Below are positions 22,566 to 36,200 of a DNA stretch of 64,000 bases, one piece after another. Each line of letters begins with the position of its first letter. The first letter of the stretch is position 1. The notes below the pieces were generated by a model. It was not told the DNA's origin and ran no database searches. It saw only the letters and a program-made list of their open reading frames with translations. A program made the position numbers and the translations under genes. The stretch spans positions 4,228,779 through 4,292,778 of the forward strand of contig NC_030383.2 of NCBI RefSeq assembly GCF_001625215.2, written 5' to 3'. The stretch is from Daucus carota subsp. sativus. Lineage: Eukaryota > Streptophyta > Magnoliopsida > Apiales > Apiaceae.

Positions 22566-23480
22566 AGGTGAGTCATGCTTTTGTGCACACTGACATTTGA
22601 TAATTTAAGCTAAATCTACTATTCTAAATAGAATTTTGATTTATTATTATCGTTCCTGTACATATAATCAAAAAAAACCATAACACAACATTCGATATCT
22701 TCTAGTGTACTATGGTGATGGTATATAACTCTTCAGTACTACTGTGTAAAAGGATAATTAATTATCATGTTTGAGTGAACATGTTTGAGATCTCTTGTTG
22801 TCTTGAAAATTAGTTAATATCGGGATAAAATAATTTTAACCTTCTTATTCAATGGAAAACAATGATCTATATTCATCAAATTTAATACGCAGGAAAAAAA
22901 CGTTTGGGAAGAAAGGATCTGATGATGCAGAACCAAATAGAGAAGAAACAATTTACAGTTTGTGAAAAGGAGTTTAGACAGTGATGCACTATAACTAATG
23001 TATAATGGAGACAACTAGCGAACTGCCTTCTCATTTATTATGTCCTCTTTCCGATAGCTCCATCTTCTTTTTTGCTCTGATGAAATTTGTAAAATGTAGC
23101 GATAGTTATATATATCATTTTCCACAAAGGAAAAGAGAAGAGAAAGACAATGTTAGGAGTTGTATATAAAAAAATTAAAAATTGTGTAAGCACTTGTAGA
23201 GTGATTACATTTTGTTTCGGAAGAGAAATGAAAATATAATATAGTTTTCTCGATTATGAAAGGATTGCAGCCAGTTTTTGTCTTTTAAAAGGTGTAAAAA
23301 ATTTATCTCATTGTCTTTGTTGTGTTTTCAAAATGATTGAATCTGATCATTACCAGGTTACGGCGTAGATTCACCAATCACACACATATGGATGGAATTT
23401 CATGTGCCCACCATCCTTCTATATTTTAATGTAAATTCTATGATTCTTCTCTTCTATAATATTGTTGATGTTTTTGACTT
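22566..23480. other. 3' region of DHHC gene A
   Basis: This probably contains the 3' UTR, with a GTGAGT donor at 22568 and a CGCAG acceptor at 22891-22892 spliced entirely after the stop. AT-rich sequence with likely polyadenylation signals follows. No second gene is seen. Confidence 0.5.
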
Positions 23481-23894
23481 TCGGTACCAATTTTAAAGTT
23501 TTTTTGTAAAATTTTACATACAACTAAATGCGAACCTTAAATATGAACCAAGAGAAATTAGGCCTATGTGATATCACTCACCCCCTATATGTCATCACCC
23601 ATCGGGACCCACTACCGACCCTACTCAATCCATCTCGGGCCCATTAAAACCTCACTAAGGCTCCGGACAGGACCCAGAGGGGTTCCAGATAAGCTCAAGA
23701 GCCAATAATTTACGACACCCCCTTCTCACTAGGGCCCACCACGATCAACTAGGCCTTGCCAATGCCAACTCGGGGTCTATTCTTAGGGCCCACAAACCTC
23801 CCAATATTTTTAGATGCTTTGGTTCACATTTAAGTTTACATTTAGTAGTATATACTAGAGTAAGAAACACACTCTCTCTCTCTCTCTCTCTTTT
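23481..23894. other. intergenic, GC-richer unclassified stretch
   Basis: Positions 23560-23800 are markedly more GC-rich than the surroundings (GGGCCCA, CTCGGGGTC and similar). They look like a remnant of some repeat, but no family, frame or terminal repeat is evident. Confidence 0.35.
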
Positions 23895-24112
23895 TTTTTG
23901 ATAAACCAAAATATATTAAAACAAAGAGCACAGCTCTAGAAAAAGGATCCACAACTTGACCAAACTTAGGCTAAAATTCTGCCATAAACTACCATAAAAT
24001 ACTACCATAATAACCTGAGAAAAGAAACAGAATTGCAATGAAGCTTTAGAACCAAGTCGAAATTTCTTTTTTGAGAGCAGAATGAATCTGCAAGCATCCA
24101 TTGCGTGACCAG
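23895..24112 (-). mobile_element. LINE-type retroposon 3' end, 5'-truncated
   Basis: Read on the minus strand it ends TATATTTTGGTTTATC followed by a run of nine A, a style of 3' end typical of plant L1-type elements. The remaining ~200 bp include a short hydrophobic frame. The body looks 5'-truncated. A (CT)n tract abuts the poly(A) side and a (TA)n tract the other. No clear target duplication can be seen because both flanks are simple repeats. Confidence 0.55.
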
Positions 24113-24113
24113 C

Positions 24114-24115
<2 letters not shown>

Positions 24116-24144
<29 letters not shown>
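24116..24144. repeat. (TA)n microsatellite
   Basis: About 14 TA units in an uninterrupted tract beside the LINE-type fragment. Confidence 0.9.
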
Positions 24145-24147
<3 letters not shown>

Positions 24148-25439
24148 GCATATTAAAGTATTATAAAAAAATATGTTAAATATTATCTTCAAGGTTTATA
24201 ATAAATTTTTTAAAATGTTATATTTTCCCGATGGTACCGATTGTTTTAAACTCATATACAAGTCATTCAGAGTTATCAAACAATTTATCATAACAGTTCT
24301 GAAAATCATCCAGATATTTCAATAATTAGAAAATTGTGATTTGGATGTAAGAAATGGATCATAAGATAGTGTTTAATTGAACGAGGGGAGAATGGAATGA
24401 AAAATTATAAAGAAATTTACGGTGAAAAAAAAATGTATGAGAAAATAGTGATTAAATATAAGTGAGTCTAATTTTTATGATGACGAAAGTGAAATGAGCA
24501 TTTTTTTCTAAAACATATGGATTTGAGTTGTGCGTTAAATAATTTTAAAAAAAGTGACTGAAGAAATAAAAATTACATAAATCTTTCAACGCACCCCAAT
24601 TTAGAATACACATAAAAATAAAATATCCTTTCACTCACCAAACTACAACTGTTACCTGGTTAGGTGTCATCACGACATGACTTTGGCAGATAATGTATGT
24701 CTCATGAGAATCGATCCCTGTCTCTGACTATCATGGCAAAACACAACCGTCTCCCCCGATGATTGTTAATAAATAATATTATTTCTATTTATTTAATCAT
24801 TGTGTCCCACTTGAAACATATATTACTTCTATTTTTCGAGGAATTCTGTTAACTGATTAAAAAGAATAATAATATTATCTCAAAGAAGAGATTTTAATCT
24901 TTAATATGTTAATGATTGCATATACATATCGCTTGTAAATATCTTCCCCTCTCAAATTAGATGAGTTAATTATATTTAAACAGGCAATTTAAAATATATA
25001 TATAGTCTAGATTTTTTTTAAAACAAAATTTCATATTTAAATTTTTATTTATAAAAATAAAATTTTAAAAATAAACTATGTAGTTCGAGCATCTCGGAGG
25101 ATTGTCATCTATTAGCATAATATATATGTTGGCAGTCTCGTATATCTACTTAACGGATAATATAATTTAGCTTCCGTAAAAAAGTTAAGCTACATTTGTT
25201 GAATGTCATGCATCATCTAAATCATTTCAGGTCAATGAATTTTAAACCGAACTCATTTAATTTAAGATGAATGAGTGTCATTATTATTTCTAAGTCTAAT
25301 AATTAATATTTTTCTTAAAATTTTTTAAAATAAGAGATTTTAATATTTGAATATGTATGCTTGTACATGTCATTACAATACATGGGAGGAATCCCAGAAC
25401 CTTTTTAAAAAATAAAGTTACTTTTCATATATATATATA
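24145..25439. other. AT-rich intergenic, no gene seen
   Basis: No reading frame with family resemblance and no clear terminal repeats. It ends in the short (AT)n tract that forms the left flank of the element at 25440. Confidence 0.4.
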
Positions 25440-26135
25440 GAGTTTTACTCCAATAGAAACCTCCTTATCCTAGAAACTAAAAACCAAACTGAAATATCAC
25501 TAAATCCTAAAGCAAATACCACTAAATTTTTAAACAACCCCATCTCCACCTCCATCTTCATCAAAACCACCTCCATCTTCACCAACCCCACCTCCACTAC
25601 CACCACCTCCGTCGTCGCCTCCTTCATAACCACTACCACCTCTATGCCGCCTACCCCCTCCATAACCACCACCTCCATCTCCATCTCCACCTCCACCTCC
25701 ATTATTTCTTTAACAACACAACCTCCACACCTCCATCTTCACCAGGCCCATCTTAATCGCCGCTTCAACCTCCTTCAGATTCGTTCATACTTCTTTCTCC
25801 ACCTCGACTCAACTTCAAAGGCGGAGCCGTCACTATTCCGGCAACGCTCCAACCCCCTATTTCAAGCCGCCCAAACCTCCGCTACAATCATCTTTCCTCC
25901 ATCTCCACCTTCACCTCCACCATCTCCACCACTATCACCACCATCTGAATCGAAAACATGAACAGATCTGGAGATTCTAAGCTGGTTAATATCTGGAGAT
26001 TGAGTTTTCACTAAATTCTGCAGCACAGATCACTAAATCCTAAAGAGATAATCACTAAATTGTACTGAGAATATCACTAACTTGTATTGGTTTCTAGTTT
26101 TTATTTTAAAATTGGTTTCTATTTGATCATGAGCC
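25440..26135. mobile_element. TA-tract element E1, non-autonomous MULE-like
   Basis: The left end is GAGTTTTACTCCAATAGAAAC; the right end is TTTGATCATGAGCC. Both abut TA dinucleotide tracts. Imperfect inverted repeats of about 45 bp include the paired AAACTAAAAACC and GGTTTCTAGTTTTTATTTTA segments. Beside the ends are ATCACTAAAT motifs near 25497, 25528, 26026, 26048 and 26072. The interior is C-rich with CCACCACCTCC runs, probably captured or eroded coding DNA. The right end matches the left end of the large transposase-bearing element at 53822, so that element is its likely helper. Confidence 0.7.
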
Positions 26136-27001
26136 TATATATATATATATATATATATAATTATAAAATTAATTAGCTCTAGAAAATATAATGAATTTAA
26201 TTAATATTACAATTATAATAATAAAATTTCAAAGTTTGCTTCAGAAAAAGTTATAAAAATATGGTCCTTTAAATGATAATTTTATCATGACAAGTTTTCT
26301 CTCAAAACAATGTCGGGGTAGCCGCTGATTCCTAGCATCCTGATATTAATGTTTCTAAATCCAAAAATTAACTTCTGTTTGATGATTTTTTGTTTAAATC
26401 AAGTAATTAATAAAATACATTTAATTAGCAAGAATCCAAAAGGAATTAATGAAAAATATACTACTAGAAGAAACTGTGTAGTGACAGCACGTTGCCTCCT
26501 CATAAATCAACAACCTTATATCATACACTACATGTATGTAACTATGTAAGTATCTAACTTATGTATTCATACATTTGTTTAGCTGTAAAATTATAGAAAT
26601 GGTAATATAGTAATATAATAATCAAGATCACCCGGGAAATTGCCGCTACATACTTGGACAATCCGCCCTAGCTGCTTTGTTTGCCAGAAGAGAGAGAAAC
26701 AAAACAAATTATACATATAGAGAGAGAAAATCTCTCCATGGGTTTTTGTATCTATATCTCATTAATATTCTTGTAGCCAAAAACCCCATTTTTATTTATT
26801 ATCATTTTTTCGGTTTCATTTCACTGGCCCATTATTAATAAATACAAGATTCTTTAAAGAAAGTGATAAAGTTGGGAACTTTTGATTCTGGGAGGCCTTT
26901 TGTGATCATGGGTGTTGTTGATTGATTCAAACAAGGATAAAGTTCTGATCTTTGGGTTTGTGTTTGTGTTTTGGGGAGTTTTGTTGTTTGAGTTGAGAGG
27001 T
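26136..27001. other. 5' flank of DHHC gene B
   Basis: It starts with a (TA)n tract beside E1. The part from about 26650 to 27001 probably holds the promoter and leader of gene B, including GA-rich repeats near 26690-26730. The nearest in-frame upstream codons are not ATG, and an upstream ATG at 26908 opens a frame that stops after five codons. Confidence 0.45.
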
Positions 27002-30000
27002 ATGGAGCAAGAAACAGGCAAAAGCAAGAGGCTTTATCAGGTTTGGAGTGGGAGTAATGTAAGTTTCTATCTTGTATCGGATTTTTCAATGATTTTGTTT
27101 TTGTTTTGATGAAAAAGATTGTTATCATGTTACTTGAAATTGATTGTATGATGGTTCGGGGTGTTGATTATTATGGACTTATGGTTCAGATGCTGAGTAG
27201 AAATCATAATCATTAGCTTATTAGGATTTTGTGTTTTTCTCACTAAGCATGAAGTAGTGAGTTATATTTCAATTATAATCAGGATTTTATAGGCTAAAAT
27301 TAATCTTGAGCTACTTTCTTGATTAAGAACTTCGAAACAATAGACTTTGAATTATGGAGGAGATGTTATAAACTTGTGTTGGGTGGAGATGAAGGTGAGA
27401 ATGGTGTTTAAAAGAGATGAAAGTGAAAGAGTATGATAGTTTGAAGGGCGGAGCCACTAACGTGAGGATAAATTTTTATCTGCAGACCAAAATAAAATTG
27501 AAACAGTAATAAATGATTAAGAACAGAGAATGTACTGATAAAATGCATGTGCAAGAACACCATGAAATTATGAAAGATAGATCAGTGAAAAGAACAGATT
27601 GAGGAATTGTAACTTGGGATCTGGCATCATATGACTTATTTTTTAAAATCAAAGTGGGGGATGTTGCCCCCTCATGTCCCTCCATGTGTTCGCATATAGA
27701 TATTTATAATTCCTTTTTTTTTTAATATTTATTTTGTGAAAGTATATGAGGGGAGAAGGAATGATCAACTGAGCAATTTGTTAATAAATTGGGAGGAAAC
27801 TCTGGTTTGAACTTGTGGAATGGAACGGTGAGAGCAATGTATATTACGCATAAATGCCCATAAAACTGTTCAAATTTCATTTCTTTCCCACCCTATTCTA
27901 CTGCAACCAACCAAAAGCAAAGGGTAATTCCTCCATCTTACTCTTTATTTGATGCAAAAAGTGAAATGTTTGCTGTGGATATCTGGTAGTAGGGAAGTTA
28001 AAGCCTATTACATGTTGCTAAGTAATGTTAATCATTTATGATAAGCAGTTCTGCATTCATATAAAGCCATCTTATATTTCTCAGTAGTTATTTGATTAGT
28101 GTATAGTGTTTCATTTGCCAAAAGTTTCCACTATTCATTTACTGAACTTAAATTTTTATTTCTCAAATGTTATCAGAAATTCTTCTGTGGGGGGAGATTG
28201 ATCTTTGGCCCAGACGTGGGCTCTTTGTTTTTCACAGTACTACTAATTGCAGTGCCTGCACTAGTATTTTGTGTAAAAGTTTATGTTGATAAAGTCAGAC
28301 ACCATGCTAATCATTGGTACCCTATCCTCATTATTGGAGCTGGTCTCACCGTGCTGGTAAGTATTGTTTAGAACTGGTTCCCTGTACTTGTATGTTTCCA
28401 GATTGTCCACAGACTCTTTTACAAATTCATATTGTACATTAAGGCACAATTATCATCTATCTCTTCCTGCCACATGACTGCAACTGCATCCGGTGTACTG
28501 GCTGTACATATGTAACTAACCACATTAGCCTTCACTTTGAGTTATGCTTCCAATTGCAAAGAAAGACCTATAACCTACTGCTCCTCCCTAATAAATAAGG
28601 GTACCAATAACAGAGTACAGAAATTGACATTGTGAAAAATGTCATGAGGTCACATGACTATTACATATTGAACACCTCTAGTAACCTCTTCAGTCCAACA
28701 TGACATGTCTGATTGAAGATTAAGTAGATGACAAACTTTATTGGGTAGGTGACCATGTACGAGGCATTCTATGTACACAGATTACAGATATCAAGTTAAG
28801 TTTATTTTCCTGAATAGATATTAAATTTTTTATATGCTAAAATAGATATGAAGATATTCCGATCACCAATGTAGTGCATAAAATAAACTTTTAGCTTGAT
28901 GTTGACACTTTACGTATTAAATGAATCCTCAGACTGCTCTTGTCTTGATTATTCGCATAATAATGTTAAATGAATCAAGTGTAGCATTGGAAACATTCAT
29001 TGGTATCTCAAGTGTCACTTTCTTAATATCCTCTGCAGGATATGATATTTCTCTTCATAACATCTAGCAGAGATCCTGGAATAGTTCCAAGGAGCTCTAA
29101 TCCTCCTGAGTCGGATGATAATTATGATACGATGAATACACCTTCTATGGAGTGGGTCAACGGTAGAACACCTCACCTTAAACTACCTCGAACAAAGGAT
29201 GTACTTGTGAATGGGCATGCAATTAAAGTTAAATACTGTGATACATGCATGCTATATCGACCTCCCCGTGCTTCTCATTGCTCAATTTGCAACAACTGTG
29301 TACAGAGATTCGATCATCACTGTCCATGGGTTGGTCAGTGCATTGGGATAGTAAGTTATTATTCGCTTTGTTCTTGAGAATTTTGCACTGCTTTATAGTA
29401 TCTGCACTACTGAAGCTAAAGCTTGTCAATCTAGTATAGAACTTATCTTCTATTACCATCATAGCATTTGAAATGAAATTTATTTTAATGGAAATTTATA
29501 TATATATATATCAGCTGTAGCTTGACCCCTCATTCTATGAAGTAAAATTTGCAAGATTTGATAATGTAACAAACTTTGTTTGTTTGTTTGTGAAGTTTTG
29601 TTATTATTATTTTTTTTAACAATTAGCTCTTTTTTCTTGATCTGGTTTCAGCGTAACTATCGGTTCTTCTACTTGTTCACATCAACGTCAACCATCTTGT
29701 GCATATTTGTATTTACCTGTTCATGGGTACGGCTCTATGAGCAGCACCATGGAAGGCTCTTAAAGTCAATTGCAAATGATATAATATCAGATATCCTCAT
29801 AGTGTACTGCTTTGTCGCTGTTTGGTTTGTTGGTGGCCTCACAATTTTTCATTTCTATCTGATTTGCACGAATCAGGTGAATTTTCTTCACAAAAATAAT
29901 AGAAGTGTATGTATGAGTACTTAAAATGTTTTGTCTGTTCTAGTCATGCACGTCTCTTTATCATTTGTTAGCATATTAATAAATTATAACCTTAATGAAT

Positions 30001-31107
30001 GAGACTAAAATAACGAAAGCTATTACTATATCTCATAGTCCAAATTTTAATGTAGAAAAAAAATTTCTACTTTACTGCAGGAACCTTTACACAAATTTTT
30101 ATTTACTTTATGTTTGTATGTATGGAAATCAGTCGCTGTTCGCCTAGTTGAATATATGGTAAGTTTGAGCTAAACCATCGAACCCCGTTAATTTGTCATA
30201 TCAACAGCCCAGCCCTCCGCTCTAAAATAAGGTGGAAACCCCCCTCTTCCAGGTCCGAAATATCGACTGCTTTTGCGCTCTTTTCTAGAGCGTAAAGCTT
30301 TATTGCTTCAGCTATATTTTAGAGCGGGAGGATTGAAAAGCTGGGCTGCTGGTATTACAAATCAACAAGGTAGGATGAGTTGACTCAAAGTCATCATATG
30401 TCTAGTTGTGGCTATAAAATGGTTGTCAGGACCTTCCATGTTTTTAATTATGTATGTTGAAGAATTCAGATATCTCCTAAAAAGAAAGACCGGCATTTCA
30501 TATATCATAATCATTGAACCATTCAAGCCTCTATTAATATAGATTTCCCTTCTCACTGATCGTAAATTATTGATCCAGAAGATTAAGTTCTTGCTTACTC
30601 CTAGAGAGCAACAGTGTTCTTAACTAGTGCTTTTTGCAGACTACGTATGAGAACTTTCGATACAAGTATGACAAAAAAGAAAATCCATATCACCAAGGAA
30701 TGATACAAAACCTAAATGAAGTCTTTGTTCATAAGATCCCAGCTTCACTTAACGATTTCCGAGCATTCGTTGTGGAAGATGAGCATATGATGATGGAACC
30801 CTCTACTCCAAATCTTGTGAGAAGTTTGACTACCTCCAAGGAAAAAATCGACATTGAAAGCGGCAAGTTCACTGAAGACAATGGCTTTTCACTTCCTGAA
30901 ATTCTGCAAAATTTGGATTATGATGAACTAGAGGATGACTTGAAGAGGAAGGAGTCTGTTGAAAAAAATTATTCCGACCCATATTACCTACCTGCTGAAA
31001 TCAGAAATTATATGCAAAAAACTGTTGGAGATGGTAATGATGAAGAGGAGAAATCTGATGAGTTTACTAGATCTTTTAAATCTACCAGATCACTTCCAGA
31101 AGTCTAG
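27002..31107 (+). CDS. DHHC protein S-acyltransferase B, five coding exons
   Basis: Coding exons are 27002-27058, 28177-28356, 29039-29350, 29652-29876 and 30640-31107, all GT-AG and phase 0, giving 413 residues. The order is the same as in gene [11 protein letters not shown] start, [13 protein letters not shown], paired membrane segments, Cys-rich VKYCDTC...[11 protein letters not shown], catalytic [21 protein letters not shown], two membrane segments, TTYE motif, then an acidic cytosolic tail of about 145 residues. It is a protein S-acyltransferase, expected to palmitoylate membrane-associated proteins. Exon 2 is exactly 180 bp in both genes, and the tails differ most. A candidate 3' UTR intron (31110-31461) starts two bases after the stop, as in gene A. 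A small MITE sits in the last coding intron. Confidence 0.9.
30190..30362. mobile_element. small MITE in DHHC gene B intron 4
   Basis: The ends pair as inverted repeats: ATTTGTCATATCA then CAGCCCAGC on the left, and GCTGGGCTGCTGGTATTACAA on the right. Inner arms CGCTCTAAAATA and TATTTTAGAGCG pair perfectly. It is about 170 bp and non-coding. No target duplication could be separated from the terminal repeat, so the superfamily is open. Confidence 0.65.
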
Positions 31108-33220
31108 AGGTACTTGGGCTTCTTTTCCTTATGCATGCTATTTGTCCTATAATAGCATTATCTTCTTTCTAGTTCGAGAAAAGGAAATACAAAATTCTGT
31201 TTGATGTAAAAGATCACATGAATTTACTAATATGAACCTTGCTTCTTAGACAGATCAGATACTACCATTCCACATCTACTGATTCAAACCCATGCTAATG
31301 ATGATTTAAATAACTATGAGTTTACTTGATACATTGTTAAAGTATGATTACCTCCAATTCTTGATATGGCTATCCTCATTCTTCTCTATATTCCCTTTCA
31401 TGTTTTGTTTTCTCTCAATCATAATATCGTATATTGATTATGACTTTTGGGCTTTTGGCAGAAATTGCTAAGCTGAACAAGCCATTGATCTCTCTCCGAA
31501 CCTGCATGCATGCTTACCATGTAAACCTTTATAACTAGTTAGAAAATATTACAATTAGTAAAAAGTGGAAAGGCTAAACATTCTGTACCTCTGTTACATA
31601 ATTGATAATTTTCAGATGAATACATGTATTCATGCCTTGAATTCAGAAGCACAACTCATTTGTCTACATGCTCATGAGAAAGCATTGCCTCATCAACATG
31701 AAAATTAACCTCGGGAAGGGCCGTTCAATTGCTTTTGCTGTAAAAGAATTTAATACCTTATCTTCATGGTATTGAAGTCAAGCTAGATTGAAGAATGATA
31801 TCTGGCAGGGAGAAAAATTCCATTTCATCCCTGCCCTTTTCTTGCATATTGTTGATGTCCCTGCTAGTTCAATAACTATGCAGTTGACAGTATTTACTTA
31901 TGCAGCTCATTTGTTTGGATTTCAGACTATTCTCTTAAGCCGCAGAGACTTGAAAGCTCTTCAGTTGTAGAGGTTCACGACAAGTTGTTCATACGAAGAT
32001 AACAGAGGCAGATAAATTTGATATTATATTGTCTTTCAGATTCAAGACAGGGAGCTGGTTGTAAGTTATAATGTCGTGTTCATAATAATGCAGGAATTTG
32101 CAAGAAAAATTTGCAGTAGTCCTGCAAGATGGATACAGAGTTTGGGTCGACAATTATTTTTTTCAATTTCCTTGATTCTTCTTTGTATTTCTTACTATTC
32201 CCCTCGTATTTTCAATTATCTTTCCTTGTTAAATACTTTTCCCCTTAAAAGATTTAGCCATATACTGTAAAAATACTTGGTTGGTATGTTTGTGTTAAAG
32301 ATTAAGTACAACGAACTTGTCCAAGCGTTGGCCTTGATAGATTACAACTTATAAGCTGCAGCAAAATCTCGTCTTCAACTCAAAAGTGATTCACGATTGT
32401 TAATAACATATATTCGGTGGAAAAAAAAACCGTCAGCGAACTAGCCAAGTACATGCACCAAAAATGTTGGGTTAAACCATTGAGCGATTTTTTTTCCTCT
32501 AATAGTATGTCGAACATACGATTGTTAGGGATCCGGACCAACAGATAAATATTTGGTTTTAGTTTCAGCAAAGTTATTTCTCTATATTATTCTCCTTGGG
32601 TCAGGCCGCAATTTCTTCATTCTTTTGTTGTCTAGTTTACTCAGGTATCTCAGTTCTTCTGTTCACATAAATGATAACTTAAAGAGAAACTACTGTGCAA
32701 CAGAGTACTAGAAAAGAGTAATTCTCCCACGAAACGAAGGAACAATGCACCACTTAGCCTGCAGAAACTAAAAAACCTCGGAATCTGATCATGAAACATT
32801 TTAATCAATATGAACTTATCTTTACAAAACCAATGATAACTGGCAACATTTCCACAGCCAAGTTATTCAGCTGCAGAAGGCAATGTATATTTGTCCTTAA
32901 TACCTAGAGTACAAATTGAACTGCACAAATATAACAAAAATGGTGACTCTGTAATTCTCACTAACCTGAATATGTGGGTTCACTCACTGCCAGAAGATAA
33001 CCCGTAAACAAGAAAACTGTAACCAGACTGATACAGAGAAGACTTTCTACAGCACCGTTTAATAGAGATATTCATCACTTGCACTACAGGAGAAGCTCCA
33101 GCTTCCAATACTTCCTCAAAAATGAGAAAGTAATATTTAAGTTTGGCACGTTTTGCAGGTAAATGTGACATCTTGGTGCTGAGTGGGTCGGTTTTACTGA
33201 GGCAAATAGTGAAGATAGAA
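31108..33220. other. convergent 3' region of DHHC B and kinase gene
   Basis: The left part should be the 3' UTR of gene B (possible exon from 31462), and the right part the 3' UTR of the minus-strand kinase gene. The stretch near 31700-32300 has moderate composition but no frame I can assign. No independent gene is supported. Confidence 0.45.
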
Positions 33221-36200
33221 TTAACCTGATGTGCCAATATCTTTTCCATGGTCTTCTTCATGAATATGTCGTTTTAGCCTTTTTAGCCAAATTTCATAAT
33301 CCATAGGATAAGGTGTCCCACATAGACTGTCAACATAATCAGCGAAAGCTTTCACTACAGCTGAAATGTCCCCAAGCTTCTGCTGAATGAGTCTTTTTGA
33401 CCAAGAGGCTTCTCTCCATTGCAGTGCCCCCTCAATAGAATCCAGTTCTGGCAAGTCCCCGCCAAAACTAAAGTAAAGCAAATAGACTAGGCTCTCTGCA
33501 TCAGAAGCCGAACACAACTTTCCTTCCTGAAGCGCATAAGTTGATGAGAAATGAAGATTCATTGCAGGACGATCCCTGTCTTCCAATATGGCATGCCCCC
33601 AACCGAGGAGGACAAAATGAGGTTGTCTTAGGCCGGCAGTCACATAAATGACATTCTCAGGCCTAATGTCTCCATGCCGAATTCCAGCAGCAGCAGCAGT
33701 AGAAAGGGCGGACAAGCAATCATGGCAACATCTAATAGCCTCATCTGGACCAAATTGACCATCTCTTACCATGTCAGCAACAGTTTTTCCAACTGGGCTA
33801 GTCACGAGAATTAAGGTCCCACACCAAGGGTGACTACAATTTCCACCCGAGGTTGGTCTCTGACATTCACCAGGGTGAACCATCCTGCCAGATGCACTCA
33901 AATGAGGCAAATACTTGCTTGATAGACCTTTCTGCTTCATAATATTCAAAATCTTAGTTTGCCTCTGAACTTGATACCATAACTTCATATCTTCCCATGC
34001 TGATTCTAGGTGAGAAGGATGTGAACCAACATACAGAAACAGAGTCTTGCCCTGGTCTTCAACAGGAGAAACAACATAATAAGGAGTTTCTTCGTCACTC
34101 AAGATCTCGTTGATTTGATAACCCTTCTGTCGGTCGGACTCCTCCAGCCATAAAGCAGAACCTACTTCTAATTTCATCGGCTTCTCCGACTCCACGTTTC
34201 TAGATTCCTCTTGTACTTCAACAATTTCAGGGGAAATGCTGCGCTGCTGTAACTTAAATAGACCATTTCCATTTATTCTAGTATCGCCCAACTGCCTCTC
34301 TGCTCTTCTTAATTGAAGGCGGGAACTGTGATCAGCTGCTAAATCTTCAATTGAGTTGTTGGGCAATCCTGCAATTTGTATTAATGAATGGAAGGTTGCA
34401 AAAAGTAACTGCAGAGCACCAATATCTCCCCAGTTGGCGTTCCCCAGGTCATTCCAGATCCTATCGATAGGGGAAACAGCAATCTGCGAATAATTTTTAA
34501 GCCACTCAACAGCACATTCATACACATTACTTCCACCGAACTCCAACTTAGTCAAATCTCCTTCCACTTTCAGAACCCCTCCATATTGTGAATCAACAAG
34601 AAGAACAAAAACCGAATTTACGCTAAGAGATGTATTTGAACTACTAAGGCTTCTCGACAGTAGAATTCGAACAGCGTAGAACAGTGCTTCACCTATAACA
34701 GATAGAGAAGGCTTATGGTCACTCTTCTCTTGAAGGTTACCAATTGATGGCTTCACAACTGCTAATTGTAGAATATCATCCCACTTCCCATGTGGATGCC
34801 TAGGATTTTTTAGCAATATACCTGAAGCACATAAATCTCCTAGTTTCTTATTAGCAATGGCCTTTTCAGCTTGATGAAATTTTAAGTTATCATAAACAGA
34901 GGTAACATAAAATGGCATAGGTTCGTCCTGACTCCAAAATGCCTCCCACAAGCCCTTCACACTTGCATGTAAAAAATCTTCAATTGCCAGAAAATTTGCT
35001 GCTTCCAAAGCCCCAGAACTTGATGCATAAACAGCACTAGGCATCCTAATTAGCTGCTGAAAAGAAACTCCTTCCAGTGCATAATCAAACTTTTGAAGAT
35101 CAATCAACTCAAATGGAACTTCAAAAGCAGGTGCATCGCATCCTGGTTCAAGCCATTCCTCAAGGTTTATACTCCAAATGTAACTGTCAACAAACCTACG
35201 GAGAAATTCCTTGCATCTACGAGACCTACTACCTGAGGAAGTACTGGAATTCTTAGTCCCAGACCCTATCGAGTCCCGGTCAGTGGATCCACCTGGAAGA
35301 TATAATCCATATGCGAGCATATTGTTAGCGAGCATATTGTTAGCGAGCTTATTTAATCCTCAACATACCACTAAATAAAAAATATGTGCTAAAACTTTTT
35401 GGGGACTAATCTAATACATATACAAAAATTATAGAAGCGATTACACAATCAACTAACAATACAAGCACAAGCCAACAGAACCATTACTAACATAATATTG
35501 CTACTTGAAACCATGGATTTATTTGATGGTTTAGAAGAGTATCCTAGACTCTGAGGGGTGAAGTTTTAGTAGCATATGACTATAAATACGAGTGTAAAAG
35601 CAAGTCCATGACTTATGTTTGTGAGAAATACTTCATCCCTCTTGCAATGAGTTCAACACAAGACACAAAGATACACTCAAGTATCTACTTTTAGTACACA
35701 TGATTTTCCGATGTAATCGGCTTCTTTAATGTTAAAACAAATTTCATGCTACAAAAGCCAGTATAGGAACATAATGCCCACACCATCTAAGTCCATATAA
35801 CATATAATTGTTGCCTCGAGTCCAGTCCAACAAGTGTAATTAAAAAAAATTTGTAACACAAACATGTCATAGAATGTGCAGCCAAAACATTAAGAAGGTA
35901 CGTGAAGCAAATCTAAATATCATATTGATTAAAATGATCTATAAGCCTGCAATGATTGCAGAGCAACTCCGGCTACAAACGGACTCAACTCAGGTTGTGT
36001 TCACTTGGACGGAATGAAATGGAGGGAGAATGGAATAAATTTTGTACTCTAACATGGTGTTTATCAGAGAAAATGTTCATAATTTTCATTCCTCCAACCA
36101 TTCCATTGTTACAATTTTAACTAGAATTACAACCCACATGTTTTGGAAGGTATGCTCGTTCCATTTCTACATCATGTTACCTTACAATCTTTATCACAAG

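Noticed and set aside
25445-25961. frames rich in Glu/Val/Met or Pro/Thr/Ser in the CCACC block
   Set aside because: They come from a low-complexity repeat inside transposon E1. No start context or splice structure supports a gene.
35293-35335. ATG at 35335 as the kinase start
   Set aside because: A splice acceptor TTCCAG at 35293 and a phase-matched ATGGAAG exon at 37792 give a better start. The 35335 ATG lies in a short GCGAGCATATTGTTA repeat inside the intron.
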